Position numbers and translations under genes: made by a program
Shown here: one piece after another, positions 9,637-18,063 of the stretch
Layout of the letters: each line of letters starts with the position of its first letter
Position numbering within the stretch: position 1 is the first letter of the stretch
Assembly: GCA_052318935.1 (NCBI GenBank)
Contig: JBQRKO010000007.1
Direction: 5' to 3' (one strand)
From: Niallia sp052318935
Lineage (GTDB): Bacteria; Bacillota; Bacilli; Bacillales; Cytobacillaceae
Length of the DNA stretch: 64,000 bases
Notes under the pieces: generated by a model
Database searches by the model: none
The model's input: only the letters and a program-made list of their open reading frames with translations
What the model was told of the DNA's origin: nothing

Positions 9637-10815
9637 TTATTTCGCTTGTTCAATAACTTTTTGCAATGTAGCTTGGATTTCTGCTAAGATTGGCTCTCCT
9701 GCCTTTTTATCCTTCGCCTTTGCTGCTTCAAGGTATTGTTGAGCCTGCTCGGTTAAAGTTTTATAGTCTTTTTCACCAATAAGTCCTTTGATATCTTCCC
9801 CAATGACATCAATAAACAATGCACCTTCCAATGCGGTAACAGCTGACTTATCTTCTCCCCAAGTTTCTACACTTTCCTTATATTCATCCAAGGCAATTTT
9901 GGAAAATCCACGTACAAATGCTTTATTTACAGCTTCTGGGTCAAGCTTTGCTACATCATTTTCTAAATTGAATTGGCTCTCTATAAATGCTGCTTCCTCT
10001 GCAGAGTGCTTGTCCACGTATGTGAAAATAGATTGGTAAAATGCCCAGCCTTCTGCTTGTTCAATTTTAGCCTCTTCTGCGTTTTCTTTTGCAGCTGCAG
10101 CAGCTTTTGTCGCATAACCATTAGGCTTTGCACCTGTTGCCAAATAGAATGTTTTCATTAATGTTTTATCTACCACTTGTTTTCCTAATAAGAAGCCTAG
10201 CTGATCACCTGACTCTGCAGCTTTTTCAATTTCATTGAATCCGCCGTCAATAACGGAAACCATATTCGTTCCATAGGCAGCATCACGCTTTTCAACCGTT
10301 GTTTGCAGGATAGAATAAAATTCCTTTGCTTCTTCTATTTCTTCTTTTACTTCATCCTTTTTGCCCCAGTTTTCTTCAATTTCAGTAAATTCATGTTTAA
10401 CTGTTGTATAGAAAACCTTTTGCATTAATTTATCGAAAATCTGTCTTACAACGACAGGATCCATTGATTTGTCTTTGCCTGCCTGAAGAGCAGCTGTTAT
10501 GTGCTGGTCGCTCTTTGCTTCAAACTCTGCATCGCGGTTTTGAACAAGGGTTTGAAGATTTTTTGTATAAAGCTCGGATACTTTCCCGAAATCAACTTCT
10601 TTTCCTTCTTTGGCTTTATCTAATTCTGTAATAGCTTCTGTATAAACGGAAGCATAATCTACTTCTTCTGAAGCTTTAGATTCTTCCTTTGCTGCTGTCT
10701 CTTCTTGTTTTTCCTCTTTTGGCTTTTCTGCATTATCCTGTGCTCCACAAGCTGTTAAAAAAGCTGAAGCCATGATAAAACTGGCAAAAATAGATTTTAA
10801 TTCTCTCTTTTTCAT
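9637..10815 (-). CDS. Fur-regulated lipoprotein with three internal repeats
   Basis: 392-residue lipoprotein. The lipobox LTAC places the lipidated Cys at residue 23, followed by an acidic/Lys-rich linker (24-52). The remainder is three diverged repeats of about 85-100 residues (roughly 82-166, 167-265, 266-350). Each begins Y-x7-8-[NEK]-[RH]-[DS]-A, has a V/F-x-K-FY centre, and ends in a Trp-containing segment before the next FY. The N-terminal Y-x5-ELDK pattern also occurs in the FTR1-linked ectodomain at 4604-5353. I infer an iron-capture or iron-transfer lipoprotein. The ATG at 10815 is fixed by the signal peptide and an AGAGGGG SD. Two Fur-like boxes lie upstream. No named family recognised. 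Confidence 0.75.
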   Translation of the reverse strand: MKKRELKSIFASFIMASAFLTACGAQDNAEKPKEEKQEETAAKEESKASEEVDYASVYTEAITELDKAKEGKEVDFGKVSELYTKNLQTLVQNRDAEFEAKSDQHITAALQAGKDKSMDPVVVRQIFDKLMQKVFYTTVKHEFTEIEENWGKKDEVKEEIEEAKEFYSILQTTVEKRDAAYGTNMVSVIDGGFNEIEKAAESGDQLGFLLGKQVVDKTLMKTFYLATGAKPNGYATKAAAAAKENAEEAKIEQAEGWAFYQSIFTYVDKHSAEEAAFIESQFNLENDVAKLDPEAVNKAFVRGFSKIALDEYKESVETWGEDKSAVTALEGALFIDVIGEDIKGLIGEKDYKTLTEQAQQYLEAAKAKDKKAGEPILAEIQATLQKVIEQAK

Positions 10816-10867
10816 TTCGTTTCCCCTCTTCTGTTTTAATAAAAAATAGATAAAATAATTACTTAAT

Positions 10868-10882
10868 TGAAATTGATTTTCA
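10868..10882. promoter_or_regulatory. Fur-like box 1 of the lipoprotein gene
   Basis: TGAAATTGATTTTCA fits the 7-1-7 inverted repeat of Bacillus Fur sites with two changes. It lies about 53 bases upstream of the start codon. Confidence 0.65.
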
Positions 10883-10901
10883 TTTATGAATTTGATTATA
10901 T

Positions 10902-10916
10902 GGAGAATGATTCTCA
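10902..10916. promoter_or_regulatory. Fur-like box 2 of the lipoprotein gene
   Basis: GGAGAATGATTCTCA contains the perfect palindrome GAGAAT-G-ATTCTC and matches the 7-1-7 Fur pattern. It is 20 bases from box 1, consistent with a two-dimer operator. Confidence 0.75.
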
Positions 10917-11036
10917 ATGTCAATGAGTTGTGAGATAATTTTTTGAAAAGTAATAATATTTTTTTATAAGAATCCATTATTGGTATCTACTGTAAGTATG
11001 CTGCTGAATTTAATGGAAATAATAGTGAAATCAACC

Positions 11037-11076
11037 AAAAAATGCTTCGGTTATGAACTTAACCCAAGCATTTTTT
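11037..11076. terminator. Bidirectional terminator
   Basis: AAAAAATGCTT pairs with AAGCATTTTTT, with an extra GGTT/AACC pairing across a short loop. It lies 65 bases past the glutaredoxin-like gene (minus strand) and separates the iron and sulfur regions. Confidence 0.8.
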
Positions 11077-11140
11077 ACTATAATGTAATTTATTCAATAC
11101 TTTTTTTCAACCTATTACAAAACAATAAATTCTTTGTTTA

Positions 11141-11401
11141 TTATACTTCCAATTCCTCCTTTAAGGCCTCCAAATCAACTTTAAATACTGCCTTATACGA
11201 TTCTTTTTCCCCATTGCTGATTTCTACAACTGGTACATATCTAATACCATATTTCACCTCTAATACATCTCTTAATATATCATTCTCTGTTACATCAATA
11301 TTGGAATATTCTATATTATTTTCTGTTAAATAAGACTTTACTTCTTCACAATAGCTGCAGCCTACTTTACTCCATACGACTACTTTTTTTGTTTGACTCA
11401 T
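11141..11401 (-). CDS. cmoI: Glutaredoxin-like protein (CmoI/YtnI type)
   Basis: 86-residue thioredoxin-fold protein with the redox motif CSYC (Cys14, Cys17) after a first strand VVVWSKVG and a cis-Pro region YVPVVE. It overlaps the luciferase-like gene by ATGA, so the two are coupled. In B. subtilis the same pair, ytmO-ytnI (cmoO-cmoI), belongs to the sulfur operon that degrades S-substituted cysteines. Probable role: cytoplasmic thiol-disulfide or electron transfer for that route. Glutaredoxin fold is clear; the symbol rests on context. Confidence 0.8.
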   Translation of the reverse strand: MSQTKKVVVWSKVGCSYCEEVKSYLTENNIEYSNIDVTENDILRDVLEVKYGIRYVPVVEISNGEKESYKAVFKVDLEALKEELEV

Positions 11402-12429
11402 ATTGCCTCTGCCCCTTCTATTTCCAATTTTATATCTGTTTGAATTGCTTCTTTTAATAATCTAAAGGATTTAATTCGTTTCTCTATATCTTCAATAGGT
11501 GTCAAAGCAATTATTTCATCTATTTCATATTGTTCTGATAATTGAACAATTCTTTTTCTTACACTTTCTTTTGTACCTGCAATATAGCCTGCCTTTTGCA
11601 CTTTTATTTGATAATCTAGTCCTTCGCTTTCATTTATTAATTTTTCTGCTTGTTCATTTGTGCCCACATTCAAACTTTTCCCGTTTGAGAAAGTTACCTT
11701 AATTGTTTCCTTTTGTTTTATATAGTCAAGTGCTTCTTCCTCTCTTTCAGCAACTGCAATAGTCGTTGATAAAATGAAAGTGTTTTTTGCATCTTTAGGA
11801 GATAGTTGTTGAAATCTTGCTCTTGCTTCTTTTAATACAGCTTCTTCTCCATTTATAAAAAAGGCAAACACATAGGAAATCCCTAATTTTGCAGCTAGTT
11901 CTGCACTTTCAACACTTCCTCCAAGCAAATAAAGCTCTGGTTTTACTGTTGGAACAGGAGTTGCCTTTAACTCCGCAGGTGAAAGATTATATTCGCTTGA
12001 TATAAAATTTTTTACCTCTTTAATCTTTTGTTCAAAGCTTTTTTGTGTTTCTTTTTTGTCCTCTTGCAAAGCCTTTGTAGATAAATTCAATCCGCCCTGT
12101 GCCTTGCCAATGCCTAAATCTACCCTATTGGGAGCCAGCGATGATAAAACATGAAAAGCTTCTGCCACTTTATAAGGACTATAATGCTGCAGCATCACCC
12201 CGCCTGAGCCAATTTTTATATTTTTCGTTTTTGCTAATAAGTATCCAATAAGAACTTCAGGCGCAGATCCGGCAATTTCTTCACTGTTATGATGTTCAGA
12301 TACCCAAAAACGATGGTAGCCTAAATCATCAGCTGCTTCAGCAAGCCGGACTGTGTTCAGCAAACCTTGTTCTGCTTTTTCCTTTTCTCCTACTGGACTT
12401 TGATCAAGAATGCTTAACTTTATAGTCAT
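11398..12429 (-). CDS. cmoO: LLM-class flavin monooxygenase (CmoO/YtmO type, MsnO8-like)
   Basis: 343-residue bacterial-luciferase-fold enzyme. The start LSILDQSPVGE, the FWVSEHHN motif (~residue 41) and IKIGSGGVML are typical of the MsnO8 subgroup of FMN-dependent monooxygenases. In B. subtilis the homologue YtmO is part of the ytm sulfur operon. It is preceded by a 30-codon reading frame whose stop overlaps this ATG (AATGA), and it is divergent from a LysR regulator, so LysR control is likely. It needs reduced flavin, which the FMN reductase at 23275-23817 could supply. Confidence 0.82.
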   Translation of the reverse strand: MTIKLSILDQSPVGEKEKAEQGLLNTVRLAEAADDLGYHRFWVSEHHNSEEIAGSAPEVLIGYLLAKTKNIKIGSGGVMLQHYSPYKVAEAFHVLSSLAPNRVDLGIGKAQGGLNLSTKALQEDKKETQKSFEQKIKEVKNFISSEYNLSPAELKATPVPTVKPELYLLGGSVESAELAAKLGISYVFAFFINGEEAVLKEARARFQQLSPKDAKNTFILSTTIAVAEREEEALDYIKQKETIKVTFSNGKSLNVGTNEQAEKLINESEGLDYQIKVQKAGYIAGTKESVRKRIVQLSEQYEIDEIIALTPIEDIEKRIKSFRLLKEAIQTDIKLEIEGAEAI

Positions 12430-12518
12430 TTTTTCACCCTCCCCGCCGATTGAATAAAGTCATATTCGGGCTGAATTTGAAACCCTCCCTCTAAATAATT
12501 TTTATTTTGAGTATCCAT
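12426..12518 (-). CDS. Small 30-residue ORF translationally coupled to the monooxygenase
   Basis: ATG at 12518 follows CAGGTGA at the right distance, and the frame ends in a TGA that shares bases with the ATG of the monooxygenase gene. The peptide starts MDTQNKNYLEGGF and ends SAGRVKK; it is hydrophilic with no Cys. Its last codons contain the GGGAGGGTG that serves as SD for the next gene. It could be a real small protein or a leader peptide for coupling. No homologue recognised. Confidence 0.5.
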   Translation of the reverse strand: MDTQNKNYLEGGFQIQPEYDFIQSAGRVKK

Positions 12519-12590
12519 TATAAAATCACCTGATAAATTTGTTATTTTTCCCAAAATTATATTCTCCTTCCACAATTCCATCTAAACCAC

Positions 12591-12619
12591 TTGGAATAGT
12601 TGTTGATATAGATTATAAT
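12591..12619 (+). promoter_or_regulatory. Predicted sigma-A promoter of the LysR gene
   Basis: TTGGAA and TATAAT are separated by 17 bases, about 87 bases before the LysR start. The same ~190-base divergent region must hold the monooxygenase promoter; on that strand a TATAAT is visible but no good -35, which fits activator dependence. Confidence 0.6.
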
Positions 12620-12705
12620 AAAACAAATATTTGCATATGTATAATCAGTAAAAGTAAATCTGTACTTTAAAATTTTTAAATTTCATATAAAGAGGTGTAA
12701 ATAAA

Positions 12706-13614
12706 TTGGAAATACGAGCGATCAGAACCTTTACAACAATCATTAAATTAGGCAATTTTCAAAAAGCTGCCGAAGCCTTAAATTATTCTCAGCCAACCAT
12801 CACCCTACATATTAAGCATTTGGAAGAAGAAATCGGCGAAAAATTATTAGATCGAGGAAAAACGCTCAAAATGACTGAGGCAGGTCGGCTTTTTTATGAA
12901 CGAGCGAATGCTTTATTAAGGGAGTACGACCGATTAGATAAAACTTTAGAAGATTTAGAAGGCGGCAATGCAGGTTTAATTCGCATAGGTGTATCTGAAC
13001 CAACAGCTAGTCTAGAATTTCCGCACATACTATCTAACTTCTTAAAGGAGCATCCAAAAGTAGAAGTGTCTATATATGTGGCAGATGCTAATACATTAAG
13101 CACGATGCTTTATCGCGACGAAATTGATTTTGCCATTTGCGGTGCACCGGAAGTAACGATGGAAAACGTTTATAAACCTTTATATTATGACGACATTGTT
13201 TTACTAGTATTTGAGTCTCATAGGTTAGCTGATAAAAATGAAATTAATCTAAAAGATCTACAGGATGAAACACTACTTTTTACTCCGAATAATTGCCCAA
13301 TCCGGATCAAAATTGAACAATCAATTGTAGAAGCAATTGGAACAAGTTATAAGAAATTAGAGCTAAGCAGCAGCATGGCCCATAAACATTATGTACAGAA
13401 AGGAATAGGCATCTCCCTTTTTACACGAATAGCCCATTCCTCCCCAATACCAGGAACAAAAATAGTGGAGATTAAGGATCTGGATGCAGCACCAGTAATT
13501 GGGCTACTAAGAAGAAATAATAGCAGTTTTGGCAAAGCTTCTACCAACTTGCTTCAAGTCATTGAAGATTATTTCACCGAAAAATCTTCAATGAAAAAGC
13601 CTTTGGCTATCTAG
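12706..13614 (+). CDS. LysR-family transcriptional regulator (sulfur regulon candidate)
   Basis: 302 residues. The N-terminal winged helix-turn-helix (residues 1-60, LNYSQPTITLHIKHLEEEIG) is typical of LysR activators, followed by a periplasmic-binding-fold effector domain (~90-290). It starts with TTG at 12706, eight bases after AGAGGTG. It is divergent from the cmoO-like pair and convergent with the M20/ssu operon, placing it like a local regulator. In B. subtilis the LysR proteins YtlI and CysL control sulfur operons, and YtlI is the obvious comparison. The effector cannot be read from sequence. Confidence 0.88.
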   Translation: MEIRAIRTFTTIIKLGNFQKAAEALNYSQPTITLHIKHLEEEIGEKLLDRGKTLKMTEAGRLFYERANALLREYDRLDKTLEDLEGGNAGLIRIGVSEPTASLEFPHILSNFLKEHPKVEVSIYVADANTLSTMLYRDEIDFAICGAPEVTMENVYKPLYYDDIVLLVFESHRLADKNEINLKDLQDETLLFTPNNCPIRIKIEQSIVEAIGTSYKKLELSSSMAHKHYVQKGIGISLFTRIAHSSPIPGTKIVEIKDLDAAPVIGLLRRNNSSFGKASTNLLQVIEDYFTEKSSMKKPLAI

Positions 13615-13651
13615 AGTATAAATATGAAATTTTCTTTAGGAGGATCATCAA

Positions 13652-13840
13652 ATGAGTAATGAAGACCTTTGTCAAAAAAGAAGAATGCTCATCAATAAAT
13701 TAGTCTGCTTTGGAAACGATAACATCACGACGTTAAACAACTTGTCCCTTAAAGAACTACAAGAAAAATATCATCAATTTGAATTTTGTACACATCCACA
13801 TTTTGGGGCAGGTTCACTTATTTGGAGAAAAGGAAGTTAA
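13652..13840 (+). CDS. Small FbpA-like (Fur-regulated basic protein-type) protein
   Basis: 62 residues starting MSNEDLCQKRRMLINKLV, then LNNLSLKELQEKYHQFE. This (K)R-x2-LI-x-KL ... L(T/S)L-x-EL-x-x-xY pattern is that of the small FbpA family, which act as iron-sparing response partners in B. subtilis. The Cys/His-containing tail (FCTHPHFGAG) is unusual. The SD AGGAGG is strong and the gene lies 37 bases after the LysR stop, so it is probably co-transcribed. No Fur box is visible directly upstream, so iron control is not shown. Confidence 0.55.
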   Translation: MSNEDLCQKRRMLINKLVCFGNDNITTLNNLSLKELQEKYHQFEFCTHPHFGAGSLIWRKGS

Positions 13841-13921
13841 TCAAAGCTTAAACAAGCGGTTGCTCCTTCGTCCGTCTAAACCCAGTGCTTTTTCAGTGCC
13901 GAGAATAATAATTTCTATTAA

Positions 13922-13970
13922 AAATAATCCATTATCCTCCTATAACTTTTAGGAAGATAATGGATTATTT
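13922..13970. terminator. Bidirectional terminator between convergent genes
   Basis: AAATAATCCATTATC pairs perfectly with GATAATGGATTATTT around a 19-base loop with extra pairing. It separates the FbpA-like gene (plus) from the M20 hydrolase gene (minus). Confidence 0.85.
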
Positions 13971-13982
13971 ATTGATACCTAT

Positions 13983-15179
13983 TCATACTTGTGGGATATA
14001 CTTAGCAGATAAGGACTGCCCGTATAGTTCTACTAATGCTTGTTCCGCTAAATCTGCAAAGTAATAGCTTGCAGGCAATATCGCTTCTTCATTTAAATAA
14101 TATTTCGGATGATGAAGCCCGTATTCTCCCGCTACTCCAATGTTGACAAAAGCACCTCTGATTTTTTGCTGGTAAAAAGCAAAGTCTTCACCACCTGCAG
14201 TCGGTTCTACTTCGACCACTTTATAGCCATTTTGCACAGCAATGCGTTTCGCGAAGAGCGTCCATTCTTTGTCATTTTGAACAGATGGTGGTCCAGGATG
14301 CCATATTAAACGTGCTTCTCCGCCATAGCTTGCAGCGACTCCATTTAACACCCTTTCTATTTTTGCCGGAATCGTTTTTCTTATTTCTTCTTTAAAGGTG
14401 CGGACAGTTCCTTCTAAATAGACTGATTCAGGTATTACATTCCACGTGTTGCCTCCATGTATTTGTGTCACACTTATTACAACACTTTCACTAGATTTCG
14501 CCTCTCTGCTTACAATCGTTTGTAATCTTGAGATAATTTCCGCTGCTATAATAATAGGATCTATTCCTTCCTCCGGTTTTGCAGCATGGCTGCCTTTCCC
14601 TTTTACTTCTATCTCAAATCGATCTACACCTGCGGTTAGCACCCCTTCTTTTGTTCCTAATACACCTAACTCGCTAAGTGGATCATTATGCAATCCAAAG
14701 ATTGCTTCTACATTTTCTAATCCTTTTGATGCGAGAATTGCTTTTGCTCCATGCCCTGTTTCTTCAGCTGGCTGGAAAAGTACTCGAACGGTTCCCTTTA
14801 AATTTTCTTGCCTTTTCTTTAATAAATAAGCAGCACCTAATATAACAGCAGTATGAAAATCATGTCCACAAGCATGCATGACACCTGGAACTGTTGATGG
14901 AAATGGAATATCTGCTTGTTCATGAATTGGAAGTGCGTCAATATCTGCACGTATTGCTATTGTAGGACCAGCAACATTCCCACTTATTTCACCAATAACT
15001 CCCGTTTTAAGAGGCAGGTCCAAAATGTCAATGTCCGCTTCTTCTAACCACTTTCTTATTTTTAAGGTGGTTTTTACTTCTTCATTCGATAATTCTGGTT
15101 CCTGGTGAAGATTTCTTCTGACATCAATTAATTTTTGTTCTAATTCACTTTCATTTTTTGTAAAAATATCTAGAACCAA
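13983..15179 (-). CDS. sndA: M20-family metallo-amidohydrolase (SndA/YtnL-like deacetylase)
   Basis: 398-residue M20D peptidase-family enzyme with metal-site motifs MHACGHDFHTA (~98-108), AEETGHGAKA (~133) and GGEDFAFY (~350), plus the dimerisation domain between. Relatives remove N-acyl groups from amino acids; B. subtilis YtnL/SndA removes acetyl from N-acetylcysteine-type compounds in S-(2-succino)cysteine breakdown. The start is TTG with AAGGAGAGG six bases upstream. It follows ssuB by 79 bases in the same direction. Family is certain; the substrate rests on context. Confidence 0.85.
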   Translation of the reverse strand: MVLDIFTKNESELEQKLIDVRRNLHQEPELSNEEVKTTLKIRKWLEEADIDILDLPLKTGVIGEISGNVAGPTIAIRADIDALPIHEQADIPFPSTVPGVMHACGHDFHTAVILGAAYLLKKRQENLKGTVRVLFQPAEETGHGAKAILASKGLENVEAIFGLHNDPLSELGVLGTKEGVLTAGVDRFEIEVKGKGSHAAKPEEGIDPIIIAAEIISRLQTIVSREAKSSESVVISVTQIHGGNTWNVIPESVYLEGTVRTFKEEIRKTIPAKIERVLNGVAASYGGEARLIWHPGPPSVQNDKEWTLFAKRIAVQNGYKVVEVEPTAGGEDFAFYQQKIRGAFVNIGVAGEYGLHHPKYYLNEEAILPASYYFADLAEQALVELYGQSLSAKYIPQV

Positions 15180-15258
15180 CGGTTTCCTCTCCTTTTCTTC
15201 ATAAAATAATAGTCTTCTATTTCAAGCTATTACTAGCCCAATATCCCCATGAATTCAA

Positions 15259-16035
15259 TTAAAGTATATTAGACTTTAACGAGGAATACTCTAATTTTGG
15301 CAAATGATTATCGTTCAGTTCTTGTTTTCCTAAAACTCGATCTAATATCATCTTCTCGTAGTAGATAAATTCATTATTTCTAATTCTTGGTCTTGCTAAT
15401 GGAATCGAAACATCCATCGCTATACCCCCTTCTTCTATTAGAAGCACACGGTCAGCTAAAGCTACTGCTTCACTGACATCATGTGTGACTAAAATAGCAG
15501 TAAACCCTTTTTCTTTCCATAAGTTTTCGATTAAGTTTTGCATTTCAATTCTCGTTAATGCATCTAATGCACCAAGAGGCTCATCAAGCAATAACAGCTT
15601 AGGATCAGCTGCCAACGCTCTCGCTAAAGCTACTCTTTGTTTTTGGCCTCCGGATAATACCCTGGGCCATTGATTTCCCTTTTCTTCTAAACCTACAGAT
15701 GCTAAAGCTTTATAGGCATCTTCCTTGTTCTTATTGACAGCGCAAACTCTTACATTTTCGACTACTTTTTTCCATGGCAATAACCTTGACTCTTGGAACA
15801 GCACTCTTGTTTCTGCATTATATCCTTGAATTTTTTTCCCTTCTGTAAGCAGCTCTCCATTAGACGGCTGTTCTAAACCAGCTATCAATCGTAACAGCGT
15901 ACTCTTTCCGCAACCGCTTTTCCCGACAATCGCAATAAATTCGCCTTTATTAATAGTCAAATCAATATTTTTTATTATATTTGCCTCACCAAAGCTTTTG
16001 TCCAGTCCTTGAATTTTCACATTAACTCCACTCAT
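15259..16035 (-). CDS. ssuB: ABC transporter ATPase, sulfonate/taurine type
   Basis: 258 residues. Walker A GKSGCGKST (~39), Q-loop FQESRLLPW, signature LSGGQKQRVALARALA (~132) and Walker B LLLLDEPLGALD are all present. The RLLPW sequence is characteristic of the SsuB/TauB subfamily. The ATG at 16035 is chosen for its AGGAG SD. It is the cytoplasmic energiser of the permease and binding protein encoded just upstream. Likely substrates are organosulfonates or other organosulfur compounds. Confidence 0.9.
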   Translation of the reverse strand: MSGVNVKIQGLDKSFGEANIIKNIDLTINKGEFIAIVGKSGCGKSTLLRLIAGLEQPSNGELLTEGKKIQGYNAETRVLFQESRLLPWKKVVENVRVCAVNKNKEDAYKALASVGLEEKGNQWPRVLSGGQKQRVALARALAADPKLLLLDEPLGALDALTRIEMQNLIENLWKEKGFTAILVTHDVSEAVALADRVLLIEEGGIAMDVSIPLARPRIRNNEFIYYEKMILDRVLGKQELNDNHLPKLEYSSLKSNIL

Positions 16036-16080
16036 TTTATAGCTCCTGCCTCCTATCATTTTTTATTCCATTTGTATTAA

Positions 16081-16857
16081 TTAATTTTTTGAAAAGTTAG
16101 GATGCCATTGCAGCCATCTTTTCTCCAGAAATTTAGCAATCGTATCTGATAGTTTTCCAAGAACGGCATATATTAAAATACTTAAAACAATTACATCCAT
16201 TTGCATAAACTCTCTTCCGTTCATTGCCATATATCCAATCCCTGAATCAGCTGCAACTGTTTCAGCAACAATTAACGTGAGCCACATCACGCCTAAAGAA
16301 TACCTCACACCTACTAAGATAGAAGGCAGCGCCCCAGGCAGAATAACATGCCAGAATAAAGCAAAACGATTTAAATTATACACTTTTCCCATTTCCGTTA
16401 ATCCCTGCTCAATGGAGCGAATACCATGAAACGTATTTAAGTAAATCGGAAAAAATACCCCTAATGAAATAAGCACTAATTTTGCCGGCTCCGCAATTCC
16501 GAACCATAAAATCACTAGCGGAATAAGTGCAAGATGAGGAATATTCCGCACCATTTGAATCGTTGAATCCAAAAGTTTTTCAGACGTTGAACTTAATCCG
16601 TTCACTAAACCTAAGAGAAGGCCGACGCTTCCCCCTATAATAAATCCACTGAAAGCTCTTTTTGCACTATCGCCAATATAGTCAGCTAACTCCCCGCTTT
16701 TTACTAAAGCAATAAATGTACCTAACACCTTTAAAGGTTCTGGAAAGGTTTGTACGCCAATGGTTCCACTTGTTGTAAGTACATGCCATAAAAGAAGAAG
16801 AATTACAGGTACAATCCATGGCAAAATTTTATAAGAAATTCTTACTTTCTTCTTCAC
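16081..16857 (-). CDS. ssuC: ABC transporter permease, sulfonate/taurine type
   Basis: 258 residues with six membrane helices and the BPD-transport EAA-type loop near residues 160-185 (GALPSILVGVRYSLGVMW). It matches the SsuC/TauC family in length. Its SD AGGAGGAATT (16861-16870) lies at the edge of a small inverted-repeat element that separates it from ssuA. Partner of SsuA and SsuB. Confidence 0.9.
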   Translation of the reverse strand: MKKKVRISYKILPWIVPVILLLLWHVLTTSGTIGVQTFPEPLKVLGTFIALVKSGELADYIGDSAKRAFSGFIIGGSVGLLLGLVNGLSSTSEKLLDSTIQMVRNIPHLALIPLVILWFGIAEPAKLVLISLGVFFPIYLNTFHGIRSIEQGLTEMGKVYNLNRFALFWHVILPGALPSILVGVRYSLGVMWLTLIVAETVAADSGIGYMAMNGREFMQMDVIVLSILIYAVLGKLSDTIAKFLEKRWLQWHPNFSKN

Positions 16858-16879
16858 CGAAATTCCTCCTTATAGTGTG

Positions 16880-17024
16880 TGTTCAAAAAGGTAACAAATT
16901 AGAAGCAAGAAGATCGAGGCGGCGTAGCTTTGAGCAACACAGCGTATGCTTTTAGATACGTGAGTAGCGGAAAAGCAAGCCAACGAAGAGGTTCGACGCT
17001 TATCATTTGGTGCCTTTTTGAACA
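16880..17024. repeat. Class-1 interspersed element in the ssuA-ssuC gap
   Basis: 145-base non-coding element with a perfect 12-bp terminal inverted repeat (TGTTCAAAAAGG). Its core is shared, in reverse orientation, with copies at 48333-48481 and 56128-56203. The flanks TCCTCCTTATA (16864-16874) and TCCTCTTATA (17025-17034) look like an imperfect target duplication that copies the ssuC ribosome binding site. Confidence 0.8.
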
Positions 17025-17034
17025 TCCTCTTATA

Positions 17035-18063
17035 CTAATTTTTAGATAATTCGTCTGTAAGCTCTTGATCAAAATCATGATTCCAAAAGGAAGAAACATC
17101 AATATTTTCCTTTATTAAGCCAACCTTTTTGAATGTTTCCACGATATCCTGCTGCGAATCGGTATTCGCTTCTGACAGAGGAATAACAGTTGATGGACGC
17201 TGCTCTTCCCCTTCTTTTAATATCTGCAATGCTTGCTCTACTGGCTGCTTTGTATTTTTCGCTACTATTTCCGCCCATTCTTCCTTATTATTGCGTTCCC
17301 ATTCATATGCTTTATTTAATCGATCCAGATAATCAATAATAGCCGCATGTTTTCCTGGATCTTTAATAGCTTCCACTGATGCATTCACTTGGAAATTGCC
17401 TGATAAAATATCTTTTGCACTAGCAATCGTTTTTGCATGCTGCTGTCTTGCAGAAACAATCGCATTCCCATAGCTTGCTAAAGCATCAATATTTTTTCCT
17501 AATAATGCTGCTAAACCGTCCGAAGTTGTTAACGGTACAGGCTTAATATCATTCCATGTCAACCCAGCGCTTTCTAGCATTTTAATAAGAAAATAATGAG
17601 CTGTTGTATTATTGACATAACCTACTTTTTTCCCTTTTAATTCGGAAACATCCTTTATACTGGACCCTTGTGGTACAACAAGTTCCTGATTCAATGTACT
17701 CGATTGAATGATCGCAATTACTTTTGAATTGTCTCCATTTTGTGATAAGGAAGAAAAAATTGGTGGAATTTCACTTGAAGTTCCAAGGTCCACATGACCA
17801 GCATTCATTGCTTCCAGTATTAAATTTCCACCTTGAAACACATTGTATTGAACCTTGTATGGTGTATCGTCAAGACCAGCTTCTTTAAGTGCATTTTGAT
17901 AAGTGCCCCATCCTGTCTCTGCTACCCGCAAAGTTACATCACTTAACTCGTTTTTCGTTTCCTTTCCAGTTGCACTCGTTTTTGTACTATCATTGGAGCA
18001 TCCTGCTAAAACACCCGCTGCTAAAGCGATTGTTGCAATAATTGGCATGATTTTCTTCTTCAT
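17035..18063 (-). CDS. ssuA: Sulfonate-type ABC transporter substrate-binding lipoprotein
   Basis: 342 residues. The signal peptide ends in the lipobox LAGC (Cys21), giving a membrane-anchored extracellular binding protein. The NMT1/SsuA fold is indicated by VFQGGNLILEAMNAGHVDLG and LKGKKVGYVNNTTAHYFLIK. It follows the dehydrogenase gene by 68 bases and precedes the permease, separated only by an inserted repeat. Ligand probably an aliphatic sulfonate or related organosulfur compound. Confidence 0.88.
   Translation of the reverse strand: MKKKIMPIIATIALAAGVLAGCSNDSTKTSATGKETKNELSDVTLRVAETGWGTYQNALKEAGLDDTPYKVQYNVFQGGNLILEAMNAGHVDLGTSSEIPPIFSSLSQNGDNSKVIAIIQSSTLNQELVVPQGSSIKDVSELKGKKVGYVNNTTAHYFLIKMLESAGLTWNDIKPVPLTTSDGLAALLGKNIDALASYGNAIVSARQQHAKTIASAKDILSGNFQVNASVEAIKDPGKHAAIIDYLDRLNKAYEWERNNKEEWAEIVAKNTKQPVEQALQILKEGEEQRPSTVIPLSEANTDSQQDIVETFKKVGLIKENIDVSSFWNHDFDQELTDELSKN

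Noticed and set aside
13887..13900. GCTTTTTCAGTGCC, resembling the end of the element at 48729-48921
   Set aside because: Only one end is present with no partner repeat or duplication nearby, so no element is claimed.
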